Shown: positions 1-8,466, counted from the first letter of the stretch. The stretch: 52,333 nucleotides of DNA from an uncultured Streptococcus sp. (GCF_959025735.1 NZ_CAUFJQ010000001.1:1-52333); one strand, 5' to 3'. Notes: a model not told the origin generated them from the letters alone. Numbers and translations: made by a program.

Positions 1-49
1 TCTTCTCTGTAATATAGAGAGAAACCTCGCTTTTTACCTCTATTTATGG

Positions 50-55
50 TATAAT
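50..55 (+). promoter_or_regulatory. extended -10 promoter of gdpP
   Basis: A TATAAT preceded by TGG (an extended -10) lies 15 bases before the gdpP start codon. No good -35 is visible. Transcription would start at about position 62, giving a very short leader that holds little more than the ribosome binding site at 62-67. This is inference from motif and spacing. Confidence 0.5.
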
Positions 56-70
56 TCCGAGAAGAGGTTT

Positions 71-2050
71 ATGATGAAAAAATTTCGTTTATCGTTCATC
101 CATTATGTGTTAATTGGTTTTATTTCATTTGCAATTTTAGCAATTTTTTTAAGAATCTTTGGCAAAGGCTATGTAACTCTCATTGCAATTTTTTTAGTCT
201 TAGCTGGATTGATTGCTTTATTTGAATACCAGTTACAAATTTCAGAGTTAGATGAATTAGAACAAATACAATACGTTAACCATCAGGCAGAAAGCGGATT
301 AGCATCCCTCCTTGATAAAATGCCTGTTGGAGTTATCAAAATTAATGAAGAGACAAATGAAGTAGAGTGGTTCAACCCTTATGCTGAATTGATTTTTTCA
401 ACAGATGATGGGGACTTTGATGTTGAATCCTTGAAAAAGTTACTCAATACTCTGTTTGAGGATAAAGGTCATTATGTCACTGTAGCCGATAAGAAATATT
501 CTGTTTACTTTGATCAGACGTCTAGTGTTGTTTACTTTTTTGATGTTTCAAGTGAGTATGAAGCAACTGTGGGATTGGTGACAACTCGTCCCGTTATCGG
601 TATTATTTCTGTTGATAACTATGATGATCTAGAAGATGTCATTTCAGACTCTGATATTAGCAATATCAATAGTTTTATTGCCAACTTTGTAGAAGAGTTT
701 ACAGCTCATTACCATATGTTTTACAGACGTGTGGGGATGGATCGTTTCTATTTATTTACAGACTACACGGTCTTAGAACAGTTGATGGAATCAAAATTTT
801 CTGTCATCGATCAATTCCGTGAAGAAGCTAAAAATCGTGAGCTACCTATTACCTTAAGTATGGGATTCTCGTATGGTGACGGGGAGCATGATGAGATTGG
901 TAAAGTGGCTCTCTTGAACCTAAACCTTGCGGAAGTTCGTGGTGGGGATCAAGCAGTAGTCAAAGAAAACGATGAACAGAAAAACCCTATTTTCTTTGGT
1001 GGTGGAACAGCTTCTGCTGTGAAGCGGACGCGGACTCGCACACGCGCTATGATGACAGCTATTTCGGATAAGATTAAATCCGTTGATCAAGTTTTCATTG
1101 TTGGGCATAGAAACTTGGATATGGACGCTTTAGGAGCGTCTGTGGGAATGCAGTTTTTCTCTAGCAATATTTTGGCTTCCTCTTATGTGGTCTATGACTC
1201 GCATGCAATGGCTAGTGATATTTCAAGAGCAATTGCGAAACTAGAAGAAGAGCAGGTAACGAAAATCCTTCCCCTAGAGGAAGCCATGCAAATGGTGACG
1301 GATCGCTCTTTGTTAATTATGGTTGACCATTCTAAGACAGCCTTGACCCTTTCTAAAGAATTTTATCAGGAATTCCAACAGATTATTGTCATTGACCATC
1401 ATCGTCGGGATGATGATTTCCCTGAAAATGTTCTGATCACCTATATTGAAAGTGGAGCAAGTAGTGCGAGCGAATTGGTTAGTGAACTTATTCAGTTCCA
1501 GAAGTCGAAGAAAAATCGGTTAACGAAGATTCAAGCTAGTGTCTTGATGGCTGGAATTATGCTGGATACTAAGAACTTCTCCGCACGTGTTACGAGTCGG
1601 ACCTTTGATGTGGCGAGTTACCTTCGTTCAAGAGGTAGTGATAGTGTAACCATCCAGGAGATCTCTGCGATTCAGTTTGATGAGTACCGCGAAGTGAACG
1701 AACTGATCTTGACTGGTGAAAAGATTTTGCCGCATATCATCGTAGCTTGTGCCAATACGACTAAAGCCTATGATTCAGTAACTATTAGTAAAGCAGCTGA
1801 TAGTATGCTAGCCATGTCTGAGGTGGAAGCAACCTTTGTCATTGCTTGTAATCAAAGTGGAACTGTCTCGATTTCTGCACGAAGTCGAAGCAAAGTCAAT
1901 GTACAGCGTATCATGGAACAGCTTGGCGGAGGAGGTCATTTCAACTCGGCGGCTTCTCAAATTGAGGGTCAAGATTTAATGAGTATTCGTCAACAACTGA
2001 TTGAGACTATTGAAAACGAAGTAACTATTGAAAAGGAGAATGTGGAATGA
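71..2050 (+). CDS. gdpP: cyclic-di-AMP phosphodiesterase GdpP (DHH family)
   Basis: Membrane-bound enzyme that hydrolyses the second messenger c-di-AMP to pApA, which links it to osmotic and cell-wall homeostasis. Two N-terminal membrane segments (about residues 8-50) precede a PAS-like region (about 80-160), a GGDEF domain lacking an intact GGDEF motif (about 165-300), and a DHH/DHHA1 phosphoesterase. The DHH part shows GHRNLDMDALG (about 345-355), VDHS, the IDHHRR signature (about 440) and the C-terminal GGGGHFNSAAS (about 618-628). The length of 659 aa is normal for the family. ATG occurs at both 71 and 74; an AGAGG lies at 63-67. The stop overlaps the rplI start (ATGA), implying translational coupling. 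The family assignment is secure; activity is inferred. Confidence 0.96.
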   Translation: MMKKFRLSFIHYVLIGFISFAILAIFLRIFGKGYVTLIAIFLVLAGLIALFEYQLQISELDELEQIQYVNHQAESGLASLLDKMPVGVIKINEETNEVEWFNPYAELIFSTDDGDFDVESLKKLLNTLFEDKGHYVTVADKKYSVYFDQTSSVVYFFDVSSEYEATVGLVTTRPVIGIISVDNYDDLEDVISDSDISNINSFIANFVEEFTAHYHMFYRRVGMDRFYLFTDYTVLEQLMESKFSVIDQFREEAKNRELPITLSMGFSYGDGEHDEIGKVALLNLNLAEVRGGDQAVVKENDEQKNPIFFGGGTASAVKRTRTRTRAMMTAISDKIKSVDQVFIVGHRNLDMDALGASVGMQFFSSNILASSYVVYDSHAMASDISRAIAKLEEEQVTKILPLEEAMQMVTDRSLLIMVDHSKTALTLSKEFYQEFQQIIVIDHHRRDDDFPENVLITYIESGASSASELVSELIQFQKSKKNRLTKIQASVLMAGIMLDTKNFSARVTSRTFDVASYLRSRGSDSVTIQEISAIQFDEYREVNELILTGEKILPHIIVACANTTKAYDSVTISKAADSMLAMSEVEATFVIACNQSGTVSISARSRSKVNVQRIMEQLGGGGHFNSAASQIEGQDLMSIRQQLIETIENEVTIEKENVE

Positions 2051-2499
2051 AAGTTATTTTCTTAGCGGATGTAAAAGGTAAAGGTAAAAAGGGCGAAATT
2101 AAAGAAGTGCCTACTGGTTATGCACAAAACTTTTTGATCAAAAAAAATCTTGCGAAAGAAGCCAATGCCCAAGCAATCGGTGAGCTTCGTGGAAAACAAA
2201 AGTCAGAAGAAAAAGCGCATGCTGAATTGTTAGCGGAAGCGCAAAAGATTAAAGCAAAATTAGAAGAAGAAGCAACTGTTGTTCAATTCACTGAAAAAAT
2301 TGGGCCAGATGGCCGTACTTTCGGCTCTATTACTAATAAAAAGATTGCAGAAGAGCTTGAGAAACAATTTGGCATTAAAATTGATAAACGTCATATCCAA
2401 GTTTCCTCTCCAATTCGTTCAACAGGTTTGATTGACGTCCCTGTAAAAATTTATCAAGATGTTACAGGTGTGATTAATATTCGTGTAAATGAAGGGTAA
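2047..2499 (+). CDS. rplI: 50S ribosomal protein L9
   Basis: Structural protein of the large ribosomal subunit, binding 23S rRNA near the L1 stalk. The 150-residue length and two-domain layout are typical. The N-terminal rRNA-binding domain carries GKGKKGEIKEVPTGYAQN, followed by a long charged connecting helix (about 45-80) and a C-terminal domain with GPDGRTFGSIT. It starts inside the last codon of gdpP, so the two are very likely co-transcribed and translationally coupled. The gdpP-rplI-dnaB order is widely conserved in Firmicutes. Confidence 0.98.
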   Translation: MKVIFLADVKGKGKKGEIKEVPTGYAQNFLIKKNLAKEANAQAIGELRGKQKSEEKAHAELLAEAQKIKAKLEEEATVVQFTEKIGPDGRTFGSITNKKIAEELEKQFGIKIDKRHIQVSSPIRSTGLIDVPVKIYQDVTGVINIRVNEG

Positions 2500-2524
2500 A
2501 CACGATCGATAGAAAGGTTTTTTT

Positions 2525-3883
2525 ATGGCTGAGATAGAGGAATTACGAACACAACCTCAGGATATCCAAGCGGAGCAATCAGTGTTGGGAGCCATCTTTA
2601 TTGATGAGGGGAAATTGGTCTTTGTTCGTGAATATATCGAGCCTGGCGATTTCTTTAAGTACTCGCACCGTTTGATTTTTAAAGCCATGATCGATCTAGC
2701 TGACCGCGGGGATGCGATTGATGCGACGACTGTTCGAAATATTTTAGATAGTCAGGGGGATCTCCAAAATATTGGCGGTCTCTCCTATTTGGTAGAAGTC
2801 ATTAATTCGGTACCAACTTCAGCTAACGCGGAGTATTACGCGAAGATTGTTGCCGAAAAAGCTGTCTTACGTCGATTGATCTCTCGATTAACGGAAAGTA
2901 TTAATCAAGCTTATGATGGTGCAAGTCCTTCAGATGAAATCATTGCGGGTGCTGAAAAAGCTCTGATTGATGTTAGTGAAAACGCAAATCGTAGTGGATT
3001 TAAAAATATTCGAGACATCTTGAATATAAATTTTGGTAGCTTAGAAGCCCGCTCGCTTCAAACCTCTGATATTACGGGTATTGCGACAGGCTATCGCGAT
3101 TTGGACCATATGACGACGGGGCTACATGAGGAAGAGTTGATTATTTTAGCGGCTCGTCCTGCAGTAGGAAAAACAGCCTTTGCTCTAAATATTGCTCAAA
3201 ATATCGGGACAAAGTTGGATAAGACAGTGGCTATTTTCTCATTAGAAATGGGTGCTGAAAGTTTGGTAGACCGGATGCTAGCTGCTGAAGGCTTAATTGA
3301 ATCCCATTCGATTCGTACAGGTCAATTGACGGATGAAGAGTGGCGAAAATATGCCATTGCTCAAGGAAATTTGGCCAATGCGAGTATTTACATCGATGAC
3401 ACTCCAGGAATTCGGATCACTGAGATTCGTTCGAGAGCAAGAAAATTAGCGCAGGAAACAGGTAATCTCGGTCTTATTCTGATTGACTACCTGCAGCTGA
3501 TTACAGGGACTGGAAGAGAAAACCGTCAACAGGAAGTTTCAGAAATTTCCCGTCAGTTAAAGATTTTGGCTAAGGAACTAAAAATTCCCGTTATTGCTTT
3601 GAGTCAGCTATCACGTGGTGTGGAACAGCGCCAAGACAAACGTCCTGTTCTTTCTGATATTCGTGAATCTGGATCGATTGAGCAGGATGCGGATATTGTT
3701 GCTTTCTTGTACCGTGATGATTATTATGATCGAGCTGGTGAAGAGGACGAAGATGGAATGCCCAATAATACGGTTGAAGTGATTATTGAGAAAAACCGTT
3801 CAGGTGCGCGTGGGACAGTCGAATTAATATTCCAAAAGGAATACAATAAATTCTCAAGTATTTCAAAGAGAGAGGATCAATAA
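2525..3883 (+). CDS. dnaB: replicative DNA helicase DnaB
   Basis: Hexameric 5'-3' helicase that unwinds DNA at the replication fork (called DnaC in some Gram-positive nomenclature). An N-terminal helical domain (about 1-150) is followed by a RecA-like ATPase. The latter has Walker A ARPAVGKTAFA at about residues 209-219, FSLEMGAESL, and Walker B LILIDYLQLI at about 316-325. The ending SIEQDADIVAFLYR is typical. It is 452 aa, the usual length. The AGAAAGG ribosome binding site at 2510-2516 and the ATG at 2525 fit well. It follows rplI by 25 bases and precedes veg by one base, so this is probably one transcription unit. Confidence 0.97.
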   Translation: MAEIEELRTQPQDIQAEQSVLGAIFIDEGKLVFVREYIEPGDFFKYSHRLIFKAMIDLADRGDAIDATTVRNILDSQGDLQNIGGLSYLVEVINSVPTSANAEYYAKIVAEKAVLRRLISRLTESINQAYDGASPSDEIIAGAEKALIDVSENANRSGFKNIRDILNINFGSLEARSLQTSDITGIATGYRDLDHMTTGLHEEELIILAARPAVGKTAFALNIAQNIGTKLDKTVAIFSLEMGAESLVDRMLAAEGLIESHSIRTGQLTDEEWRKYAIAQGNLANASIYIDDTPGIRITEIRSRARKLAQETGNLGLILIDYLQLITGTGRENRQQEVSEISRQLKILAKELKIPVIALSQLSRGVEQRQDKRPVLSDIRESGSIEQDADIVAFLYRDDYYDRAGEEDEDGMPNNTVEVIIEKNRSGARGTVELIFQKEYNKFSSISKREDQ

Positions 3884-3884
3884 G

Positions 3885-4157
3885 ATGAGTGATGCATTTA
3901 CAGATGTTGCAAAAATGAAAAAAATTAAGGAAGAAATTAAGGCCCATGAAGGACAAGTGGTTGAAATGACGCTTGAAAATGGACGGAAACGTCAAAAAAA
4001 TAAATTTGGACGCTTGATTGAGGTCTATCCTTCTTTATTTATTATCGAGTATACGAACGACAATAGTTTACCAGGTGAACCGGCCAATACATACGTGGAG
4101 TCTTACACCTATTCAGATATTTTAACAGAGAAGAATTTAATTCGTTATTTGGATTAA
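3885..4157 (+). CDS. veg: Veg family protein
   Basis: Small (90 aa) conserved Firmicutes protein of the Veg family. In Bacillus subtilis it influences biofilm matrix gene expression, but its molecular role is not settled. Family features seen here are the basic helix MKKIKEEIKAHEGQ, the stretch NGRKRQKNKFGRLIEVYPSLFI, and a beta-rich C-terminal half. There is no signal peptide or membrane segment. It begins one base after the dnaB stop with AGAGAGGAT just upstream, so it is the last gene of the gdpP-rplI-dnaB unit. Family assignment is good; function is uncertain. Confidence 0.88.
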   Translation: MSDAFTDVAKMKKIKEEIKAHEGQVVEMTLENGRKRQKNKFGRLIEVYPSLFIIEYTNDNSLPGEPANTYVESYTYSDILTEKNLIRYLD

Positions 4158-4161
4158 TTCC

Positions 4162-4190
4162 TTGCTTTTATCGTCTAAAACAGTTATTAT
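4162..4190 (+). promoter_or_regulatory. promoter of the thiamine-precursor transporter operon
   Basis: TTGCTT (4162-4167), a 17-base spacer and TATTAT (4185-4190) form a good sigma-70-type promoter just upstream of the TPP aptamer. The predicted start is near 4197. Confidence 0.65.
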
Positions 4191-4197
4191 AATAAAT

Positions 4198-4284
4198 ACA
4201 TATGGGAGTCTGTGTACAGTCTGAGAGGAAGTGTAAGCTTCGACCGCACCTGATCTGGGTAATGCCAGCGTAGGAAACAAATGA
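4198..4284 (+). ncRNA. TPP (THI-box) riboswitch aptamer
   Basis: The conserved TPP-riboswitch blocks are present in order: GGGAG (4204-4208), CTGAGAGG (4221-4228), a variable hairpin GAAGTGTAAGCTTC, GACCGCACCTGATCTGG (about 4241-4257) and GGTAATGCCAGCGTAGGAA (about 4258-4276). Binding of thiamine pyrophosphate would favour the downstream terminator and shut off the transporter. The sequence is a strong family match. It supports assigning the downstream genes to thiamine or precursor uptake. Confidence 0.95.
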
Positions 4285-4320
4285 AATGTATTTTTCGTTA
4301 TGAGTGACCTTGTGCAATCC

Positions 4321-4349
4321 GTCTCCTATTTTGGAGGCGTTTTTTATTT
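4321..4349 (+). terminator. riboswitch-linked intrinsic terminator
   Basis: GTCTCC and GGAGGC flank a TATTTT loop, followed by a run of seven T residues. The position directly after the THI-box and before the first gene is that of the expression platform of a transcription-attenuating TPP riboswitch. Confidence 0.85.
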
Positions 4350-4367
4350 GTGAGAAAGGAGGTTACG

Positions 4368-5126
4368 ATGTCTCTTGTAAAAAGATATTCAAAACAGTTG
4401 ATAGGATTTGCAGGTTTTAGCAGCCTTCTTGTCTTATGGCAGCTAGCAGGATTTTTAAATATCCTCCCCAAATTTGTATTACCAACGCCACTTGAAATTG
4501 GGAATGCCTTTGTACGAGATCGAGCTCTCCTGATTCATCACAGTTTGTCTACCCTTCAAGTGGCCTTGATCGGACTTGTTATAGGGGTTCTTCTTGCTGC
4601 TGGCTTTGCGATTCTCATGGATAGTTTTCAATGGGTGAATGATCTGGTCTATCCTTTTATGGTTGTTATTCAAACCATTCCGACGATTGCCTTGGCCCCC
4701 ATCCTGGTTCTTTGGTTTGGTTATGGTATGCTTCCAAAACTAGTTTTGATCATTATTACGGTGGTATTTCCCATCGTAGTCAGTCTGTTAGATGGTTTTC
4801 GGCATTGCGATCAAGATATTCTGAGATTGTTTCAGATTATGCAAGCCAATCGCTTTCAGACCTTAGTTCATTATAAAATTCCTGCAGCGCTTCCTTATTT
4901 TTTTGCAGGTTTACGTGTGAGCGTTTCCTATGCTTTTATCAGTACGGTAGTTTCAGAATGGTTAGGAGGTTTTGATGGATTGGGGGTCTATATGATCCAA
5001 TCGAAGAAGTTATTTCAGTATGATACGATGTTTGCGATCATTGTATTGATTTCTGCTATTAGTTTACTCGGTATGTTTCTCGTTGACCAATTAGAACGAA
5101 CCATTCTGAAATGGAAAAAGGATTGA
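4368..5126 (+). CDS. thiX: ABC transporter permease, thiamine precursor (HMP) uptake
   Basis: Inner-membrane permease of the BPD/SsuC-TauC type, probably forming the channel for a thiamine pyrimidine precursor. About six hydrophobic segments are seen. The cytoplasmic EAA-like loop around FRHCDQDILRLFQIMQANR...KIPAALPYFFAGLRV contacts the ATPase. I chose ATG at 4368 because AAAGGAGG lies at 4355-4362; a GTG at 4350 is in frame but sits upstream of that site. The predicted length is 252 aa. It is the first gene after the TPP riboswitch, followed by a THI5/NMT1-like binding protein and an ATPase. Pyrimidine precursor (HMP or formylamino-HMP) is the likeliest substrate, inferred from the riboswitch and partner family. 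Confidence 0.87.
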   Translation: MSLVKRYSKQLIGFAGFSSLLVLWQLAGFLNILPKFVLPTPLEIGNAFVRDRALLIHHSLSTLQVALIGLVIGVLLAAGFAILMDSFQWVNDLVYPFMVVIQTIPTIALAPILVLWFGYGMLPKLVLIIITVVFPIVVSLLDGFRHCDQDILRLFQIMQANRFQTLVHYKIPAALPYFFAGLRVSVSYAFISTVVSEWLGGFDGLGVYMIQSKKLFQYDTMFAIIVLISAISLLGMFLVDQLERTILKWKKD

Positions 5127-5170
5127 CAAACTTGTAAATGGTGTAAAATTTAAATTGACAAAAATGTAAA
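5123..5170 (+). repeat. 16-bp imperfect direct repeat before the binding-protein gene
   Basis: TTGACAAACTTGTAAA (5123-5138) recurs as TTGACAAAAATGTAAA (5155-5170), 32 bases apart. The first copy overlaps the permease stop codon and the second ends just before the ribosome binding site of the next gene. Each contains a perfect -35 hexamer, so an internal promoter or a regulator site is possible. No good -10 is seen at standard spacing. Confidence 0.45.
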
Positions 5171-5183
5171 AGAGGTATAGCTA

Positions 5184-6179
5184 ATGAAAAAGTCAATAGG
5201 TTTATTTTTCTCAATAATATTGGGATTTGTTTTCTTGAGTGCTTGTCAAAATTCTGTCAAGCAATCGTCAAGCGATTTGAAAAAGATTGATTTTATTCTA
5301 GATTGGACCCCGAATACCAATCATACGGGTCTCTATGTAGCAAAGGAAAAAGGGTATTTTAAAGATGCAGGACTGGATGTAGATATAAAACTTCCGCCGG
5401 AAGACAGTAGTTCTGATTTGATTATTAATGGGAAAGCTCCATTTGGTATTTATTTCCAAGATTCTATGGCCAAGAAATTGGATAAAGGTGCGGGGATTAC
5501 CGCTGTTGCAGCTATCGTCGAACACAATACGTCAGGGATTATTTCAAGAAAAGATGCAGCGATCACAAGTCCAAAAGATTTGGTTGGTAAGAAGTATGGT
5601 ACCTGGAATGATCCGATTGAGTTGGAAATGATCAAATCGATGATGAAAAAAGAGGGGGCTGATTTTAATCAAGTAAAATTGGTTCCAAATAGTGATTCAA
5701 ATTCCATTACTCCGATTGAAAATAAGGTCTTTGATGCTGCTTGGATTTATCACGGTTGGGATGGAATTTTGGCTGAGCAAAAGGGAATGAAGACCAATTT
5801 CTTCTATATGAAAGATTTTGTTCCTGCATTTGACTACTATTCGCCTGTTATTATTGCTAACAATGACTATTTGAAGTCTCATAAAGAGGAAGCAAAAAAA
5901 TTCATTCAAGCGGTGAAAAAAGGCTACCAATATGCTATAGAGCATCCGGAAGAAGCTGCGGATATCTTGATCAAACAGGCCCCTGCCTTAGCTAACCAGC
6001 GTGATTTTGTACTAGCTTCTCAAAAATATCTTTCCAGTCAATATGCTTCAGACAAGGATAAATGGGGGCAGTTTGACTCCAAGCGTTGGAATGCTTTTTA
6101 TGCTTGGGCAAAAGAGCAAGGATTGGTTTCAAATGACTTAGAAGACAAAGGTTTTACAAATGAATTGGTAGGTGACTGA
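5184..6179 (+). CDS. thiY: ABC transporter substrate-binding lipoprotein (THI5/NMT1-like)
   Basis: Extracellular lipoprotein that captures the thiamine precursor for the adjoining permease. A 20-residue signal peptide ends in the lipobox LSAC (Cys about residue 21). The mature protein begins with the SsuA/THI5-like feature DFILDWTPNTNHTGLYVAKE, followed by GYFKDAGLDVDI and NGKAPFGIYFQD. It has 331 aa, normal for the family. The AGAGG at 5171-5175 serves the ATG at 5184. It overlaps the ATPase gene by 8 bases. The nearest known role is ThiY, which binds formylamino-pyrimidine. The precise ligand is inferred from the family and the TPP riboswitch, not from visible residues. Confidence 0.88.
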   Translation: MKKSIGLFFSIILGFVFLSACQNSVKQSSSDLKKIDFILDWTPNTNHTGLYVAKEKGYFKDAGLDVDIKLPPEDSSSDLIINGKAPFGIYFQDSMAKKLDKGAGITAVAAIVEHNTSGIISRKDAAITSPKDLVGKKYGTWNDPIELEMIKSMMKKEGADFNQVKLVPNSDSNSITPIENKVFDAAWIYHGWDGILAEQKGMKTNFFYMKDFVPAFDYYSPVIIANNDYLKSHKEEAKKFIQAVKKGYQYAIEHPEEAADILIKQAPALANQRDFVLASQKYLSSQYASDKDKWGQFDSKRWNAFYAWAKEQGLVSNDLEDKGFTNELVGD

Positions 6180-6903
6180 TATTTTAACCGTAAAAGATGT
6201 AAGTTTCTCTTTTGGAGATAAAGCAGTTTTAAACAATGTATCACTAGAAGTGCAAAAAGGAGAAATCGTCTCTATTCTAGGTCCAAGTGGGGTAGGGAAA
6301 TCAACCTTGTTTAATTTAATTGCTGGGATCTTTCCCTTACAAAAGGGCGCTATAGAAGTAGATGATGCCCCGATCTCCTTTGGAAAAGTCAGCTATATGC
6401 TACAAAAGGATCTTTTGTTAGAACATAAGACAGTATTGGGAAATATTATTCTTCCCCTTCAATTAAAAAAGATTCCTAAGGAAGAGGCAACATCTACAGC
6501 TCTAAAATTGTTAGATGAATTTAAATTGGGAAGTATTGCCAACCTTTATCCCAATGCCCTGAGTGGGGGGATGCGGCAACGGGTGGCGCTATTGAGAACC
6601 TATCTTCTGGGTCATTCTGTCTTCCTATTAGATGAAGCTTTTAGTGCCTTAGATGAATTGACAAGGCAGGATCTTTATCACTGGTATCTAGACAGTAAGG
6701 AACGTCTTGGTCTCACCACTCTAGTGATCACTCATAGTATCGAAGAAGCTTTGACATTGAGTGACCGGATCTATATCTTAAATCATAATCCCGGTGAAAT
6801 TATTGCAGATCTTCCTTTAAAATGGGATCCAGCAACGGATAGAGACTGGCAACAATTGCAATATAAAAAACGAATCATAGAATTATTGTCTGAATTTCAT
6901 TGA
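6172..6903 (+). CDS. thiZ: ABC transporter ATP-binding protein, thiamine precursor uptake
   Basis: Cytoplasmic ATPase that powers the importer. Walker A GPSGVGKST is at about residues 37-45, the ABC signature LSGGMRQR at about 130-137, Walker B FLLDEAFSALDE at about 152-163, and the switch histidine in VITHS at about 188. At 243 aa it matches the TauB/SsuB subfamily. It uses GTG at 6172 and overlaps the preceding gene by 8 bases, which points to translational coupling. There is no clear strong ribosome binding site of its own. It completes a permease/binding protein/ATPase operon under the TPP riboswitch. Confidence 0.9.
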   Translation: MTDILTVKDVSFSFGDKAVLNNVSLEVQKGEIVSILGPSGVGKSTLFNLIAGIFPLQKGAIEVDDAPISFGKVSYMLQKDLLLEHKTVLGNIILPLQLKKIPKEEATSTALKLLDEFKLGSIANLYPNALSGGMRQRVALLRTYLLGHSVFLLDEAFSALDELTRQDLYHWYLDSKERLGLTTLVITHSIEEALTLSDRIYILNHNPGEIIADLPLKWDPATDRDWQQLQYKKRIIELLSEFH

Positions 6904-6919
6904 AATTGTTTTGAAGGAC

Positions 6920-6948
6920 TTTACAAAGTTTCTATTCCGTGATAGAAT
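6920..6948 (+). promoter_or_regulatory. rpsD promoter
   Basis: TTTACA (6920-6925), exactly 17 bases, then TAGAAT (6943-6948): close to the sigma-70 consensus. The predicted start near 6955 leaves a leader of about 155 bases before rpsD. Confidence 0.75.
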
Positions 6949-6954
6949 AGAATT

Positions 6955-7108
6955 CGTGCGAAATGACAGCAGGACAAAATGAAGCTCGTCAACAGGAAGT
7001 CAGCTAGAAAAGTAACCTTTGCTGTTTGGGCGAAGGCTTTCTGAACGAATCAGGTTTGTCTAAAACGTTATTTCCTACAAAAATTATTTTTATAGGAGGA
7101 CATTTTAA
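6955..7108 (+). ncRNA. rpsD 5' leader, candidate S4 autoregulatory RNA
   Basis: The transcript before rpsD is about 155 bases long, with no open reading frame that looks real. In Firmicutes the rpsD leader is bound by S4 protein to repress its own synthesis. The position and length fit such a leader. I did not verify the known pseudoknot by alignment, so this is inference from context. The ribosome binding site TAGGAGG at about 7094-7100 ends it. Confidence 0.45.
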
Positions 7109-7720
7109 ATGTCACGTTATACAGGACCATCTTGGAAACAATCTCGCCGTCTTGGCTTGTCACTTACAGGTACAGGTAAAGAATTGGCACGTCGTAACTA
7201 CGTACCAGGTCAACACGGACCAAACAACCGTTCAAAATTGTCAGAATACGGTTTGCAATTAGCTGAAAAACAAAAACTTCGTTTCTCTTACGGACTTGGT
7301 GAAAAACAATTCCGTAACTTGTTCGTACAAGCTACTAAAGTTAAAGAAGGAACTGTCGGTTTCAACTTCATGCTTCTTTTGGAACGTCGTTTGGATAACG
7401 TTGTTTACCGTCTTGGACTTGCGACTACTCGTCGTCAAGCTCGTCAATTCGTTAACCACGGTCACATCCTTGTTGACGGAAAACGCGTTGATATCCCTTC
7501 ATACCGTGTAACTCCAGGTCAAGTGATCTCAGTTCGCGAAAAATCAGCTAAAGTTCCAGCTATTCTTGAAGCTGTTGAAGCTACAGTTGGACGTCCAGCA
7601 TTCGTATCATTCGATGCTGACAAACTTGAAGGTTCATTGACTCGCCTTCCAGAACGCGATGAAATCAACCCAGAAATCAACGAAGCACTTGTCGTTGAAT
7701 TCTACAACAAAATGCTTTAA
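7109..7720 (+). CDS. rpsD: 30S ribosomal protein S4
   Basis: Primary 16S rRNA-binding protein that nucleates small-subunit assembly and acts as an autoregulator. It has 203 aa. The N-terminus MSRYTGPSWKQSRRLG is followed by a lysine/arginine-rich body. The S4 RNA-binding domain spans about 93-155, including LDNVVYRLGLATTRRQARQFVNHGHILVDG. TAGGAGG lies upstream of ATG 7109. Codon use is strongly biased, as expected for a highly expressed gene. It stands alone between its own promoter and two terminators, as is usual for rpsD in streptococci. Confidence 0.98.
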   Translation: MSRYTGPSWKQSRRLGLSLTGTGKELARRNYVPGQHGPNNRSKLSEYGLQLAEKQKLRFSYGLGEKQFRNLFVQATKVKEGTVGFNFMLLLERRLDNVVYRLGLATTRRQARQFVNHGHILVDGKRVDIPSYRVTPGQVISVREKSAKVPAILEAVEATVGRPAFVSFDADKLEGSLTRLPERDEINPEINEALVVEFYNKML

Positions 7721-7741
7721 TTTTAAGATATACCTTACAGA

Positions 7742-7766
7742 AAGCCTACAACAGTGGGCTTTTTGT
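7742..7766 (+). terminator. rpsD terminator 1
   Basis: AGCCTAC and GTGGGCT (one G-T pair) flank an AACA loop, followed by TTTTTGTTTTG. It lies about 20 bases after the rpsD stop. Confidence 0.85.
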
Positions 7767-7817
7767 TTTGTCTTAAAGGGTTGATTTCTGGCTTTGTTCA
7801 GTTACAAATTTTCTAAA

Positions 7818-7846
7818 GCTGTTTCATTAAATGAGACAGTTTTTTG
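7818..7846 (+). terminator. second plus-strand terminator after rpsD
   Basis: GCTGTTTCAT and ATGAGACAG around a TAA loop, followed by TTTTTTGTTTTC. It may back up the first rpsD terminator and insulates the oppositely oriented TetR gene. Confidence 0.75.
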
Positions 7847-7874
7847 TTTTCTTAAAACCTAAACCTGCTAATAA

Positions 7875-7906
7875 AAAAACTCCTGATCTAGATCGATCAG
7901 GAGAGA
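7875..7906 (-). terminator. terminator of the TetR-family gene
   Basis: Read on the minus strand, CTCCTGATCG and its complement flank a short loop and are followed by a run of seven T residues. It lies just past the stop of the TetR gene at 7910. Confidence 0.85.
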
Positions 7907-7909
7907 CTG

Positions 7910-8443
7910 TTACCGTAACATTTTCATTAAAAATTCAGCCATTTGTTGAGGGCTTTCTTTTTTTCCGCGAGAAACCCACATTTGACAGACTCCGAAGAAG
8001 GCATTGGTCAGATAGACAGAACTGTAGACTCTTTCAATATCTGTTAATGATTTATGACTATAGCGCTCTTGCAAACTATCAACCAGAAGAATCTGTAATT
8101 TATGTCGTAAGAAGGTTTGGATCTCTTTGGTTCCATTCTCTGTCAGAAGAACTGCAAAGAGTGGCTCCTTGGTTAGGAATTCGAACACTTCTGTAATCGC
8201 TTGGCGCTTGTCGTCTTGGTGTTTGTCAAAGATATATTCAAGCTTGTGAAAGAGTGCTTGTTGGTAGCGCTCGATCATATCGTACTTGTCTCGATAGTGG
8301 GTATAAAAGCTAGAGCGACTAATGCCGGATTCTTGTGCTAACTCAACCGTTGTGATTTGGTCGAATGATTCCTTTTCTAGTAGTCGAACCATCGCCTCCT
8401 CGATATTTCGTTTTGTTTTTAATCGTTTATTGCTCTCAGTCAT
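7910..8443 (-). CDS. TetR/AcrR-family transcriptional regulator (YhgD-like)
   Basis: DNA-binding repressor of 177 aa. The N-terminal helix-turn-helix occupies about residues 10-55, with TTVELAQESGISRSSFYTHYRDK as its core. The C-terminal ligand/dimer domain contains FLRHKLQILLVDSLQ and ends near the conserved-looking WVSRGKKESPQQMAEF. It is divergent from a YhgE/Pip gene with 134 bases between. In B. subtilis the TetR regulator YhgD likewise neighbours YhgE. Two inverted copies of a near-palindromic site in the gap suggest that it controls both itself and the neighbour. The regulatory target is inferred. Confidence 0.88.
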   Translation of the reverse strand: MTESNKRLKTKRNIEEAMVRLLEKESFDQITTVELAQESGISRSSFYTHYRDKYDMIERYQQALFHKLEYIFDKHQDDKRQAITEVFEFLTKEPLFAVLLTENGTKEIQTFLRHKLQILLVDSLQERYSHKSLTDIERVYSSVYLTNAFFGVCQMWVSRGKKESPQQMAEFLMKMLR

Positions 8444-8466
8444 CTGTTAATCCTTTTTGCACAAAA

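Noticed and set aside
7831..8196. Open frame on the plus strand opposite the TetR gene
   Set aside because: It runs across a terminator and lies antisense to a clear TetR-family protein with a good helix-turn-helix; no similarity or ribosome binding site.
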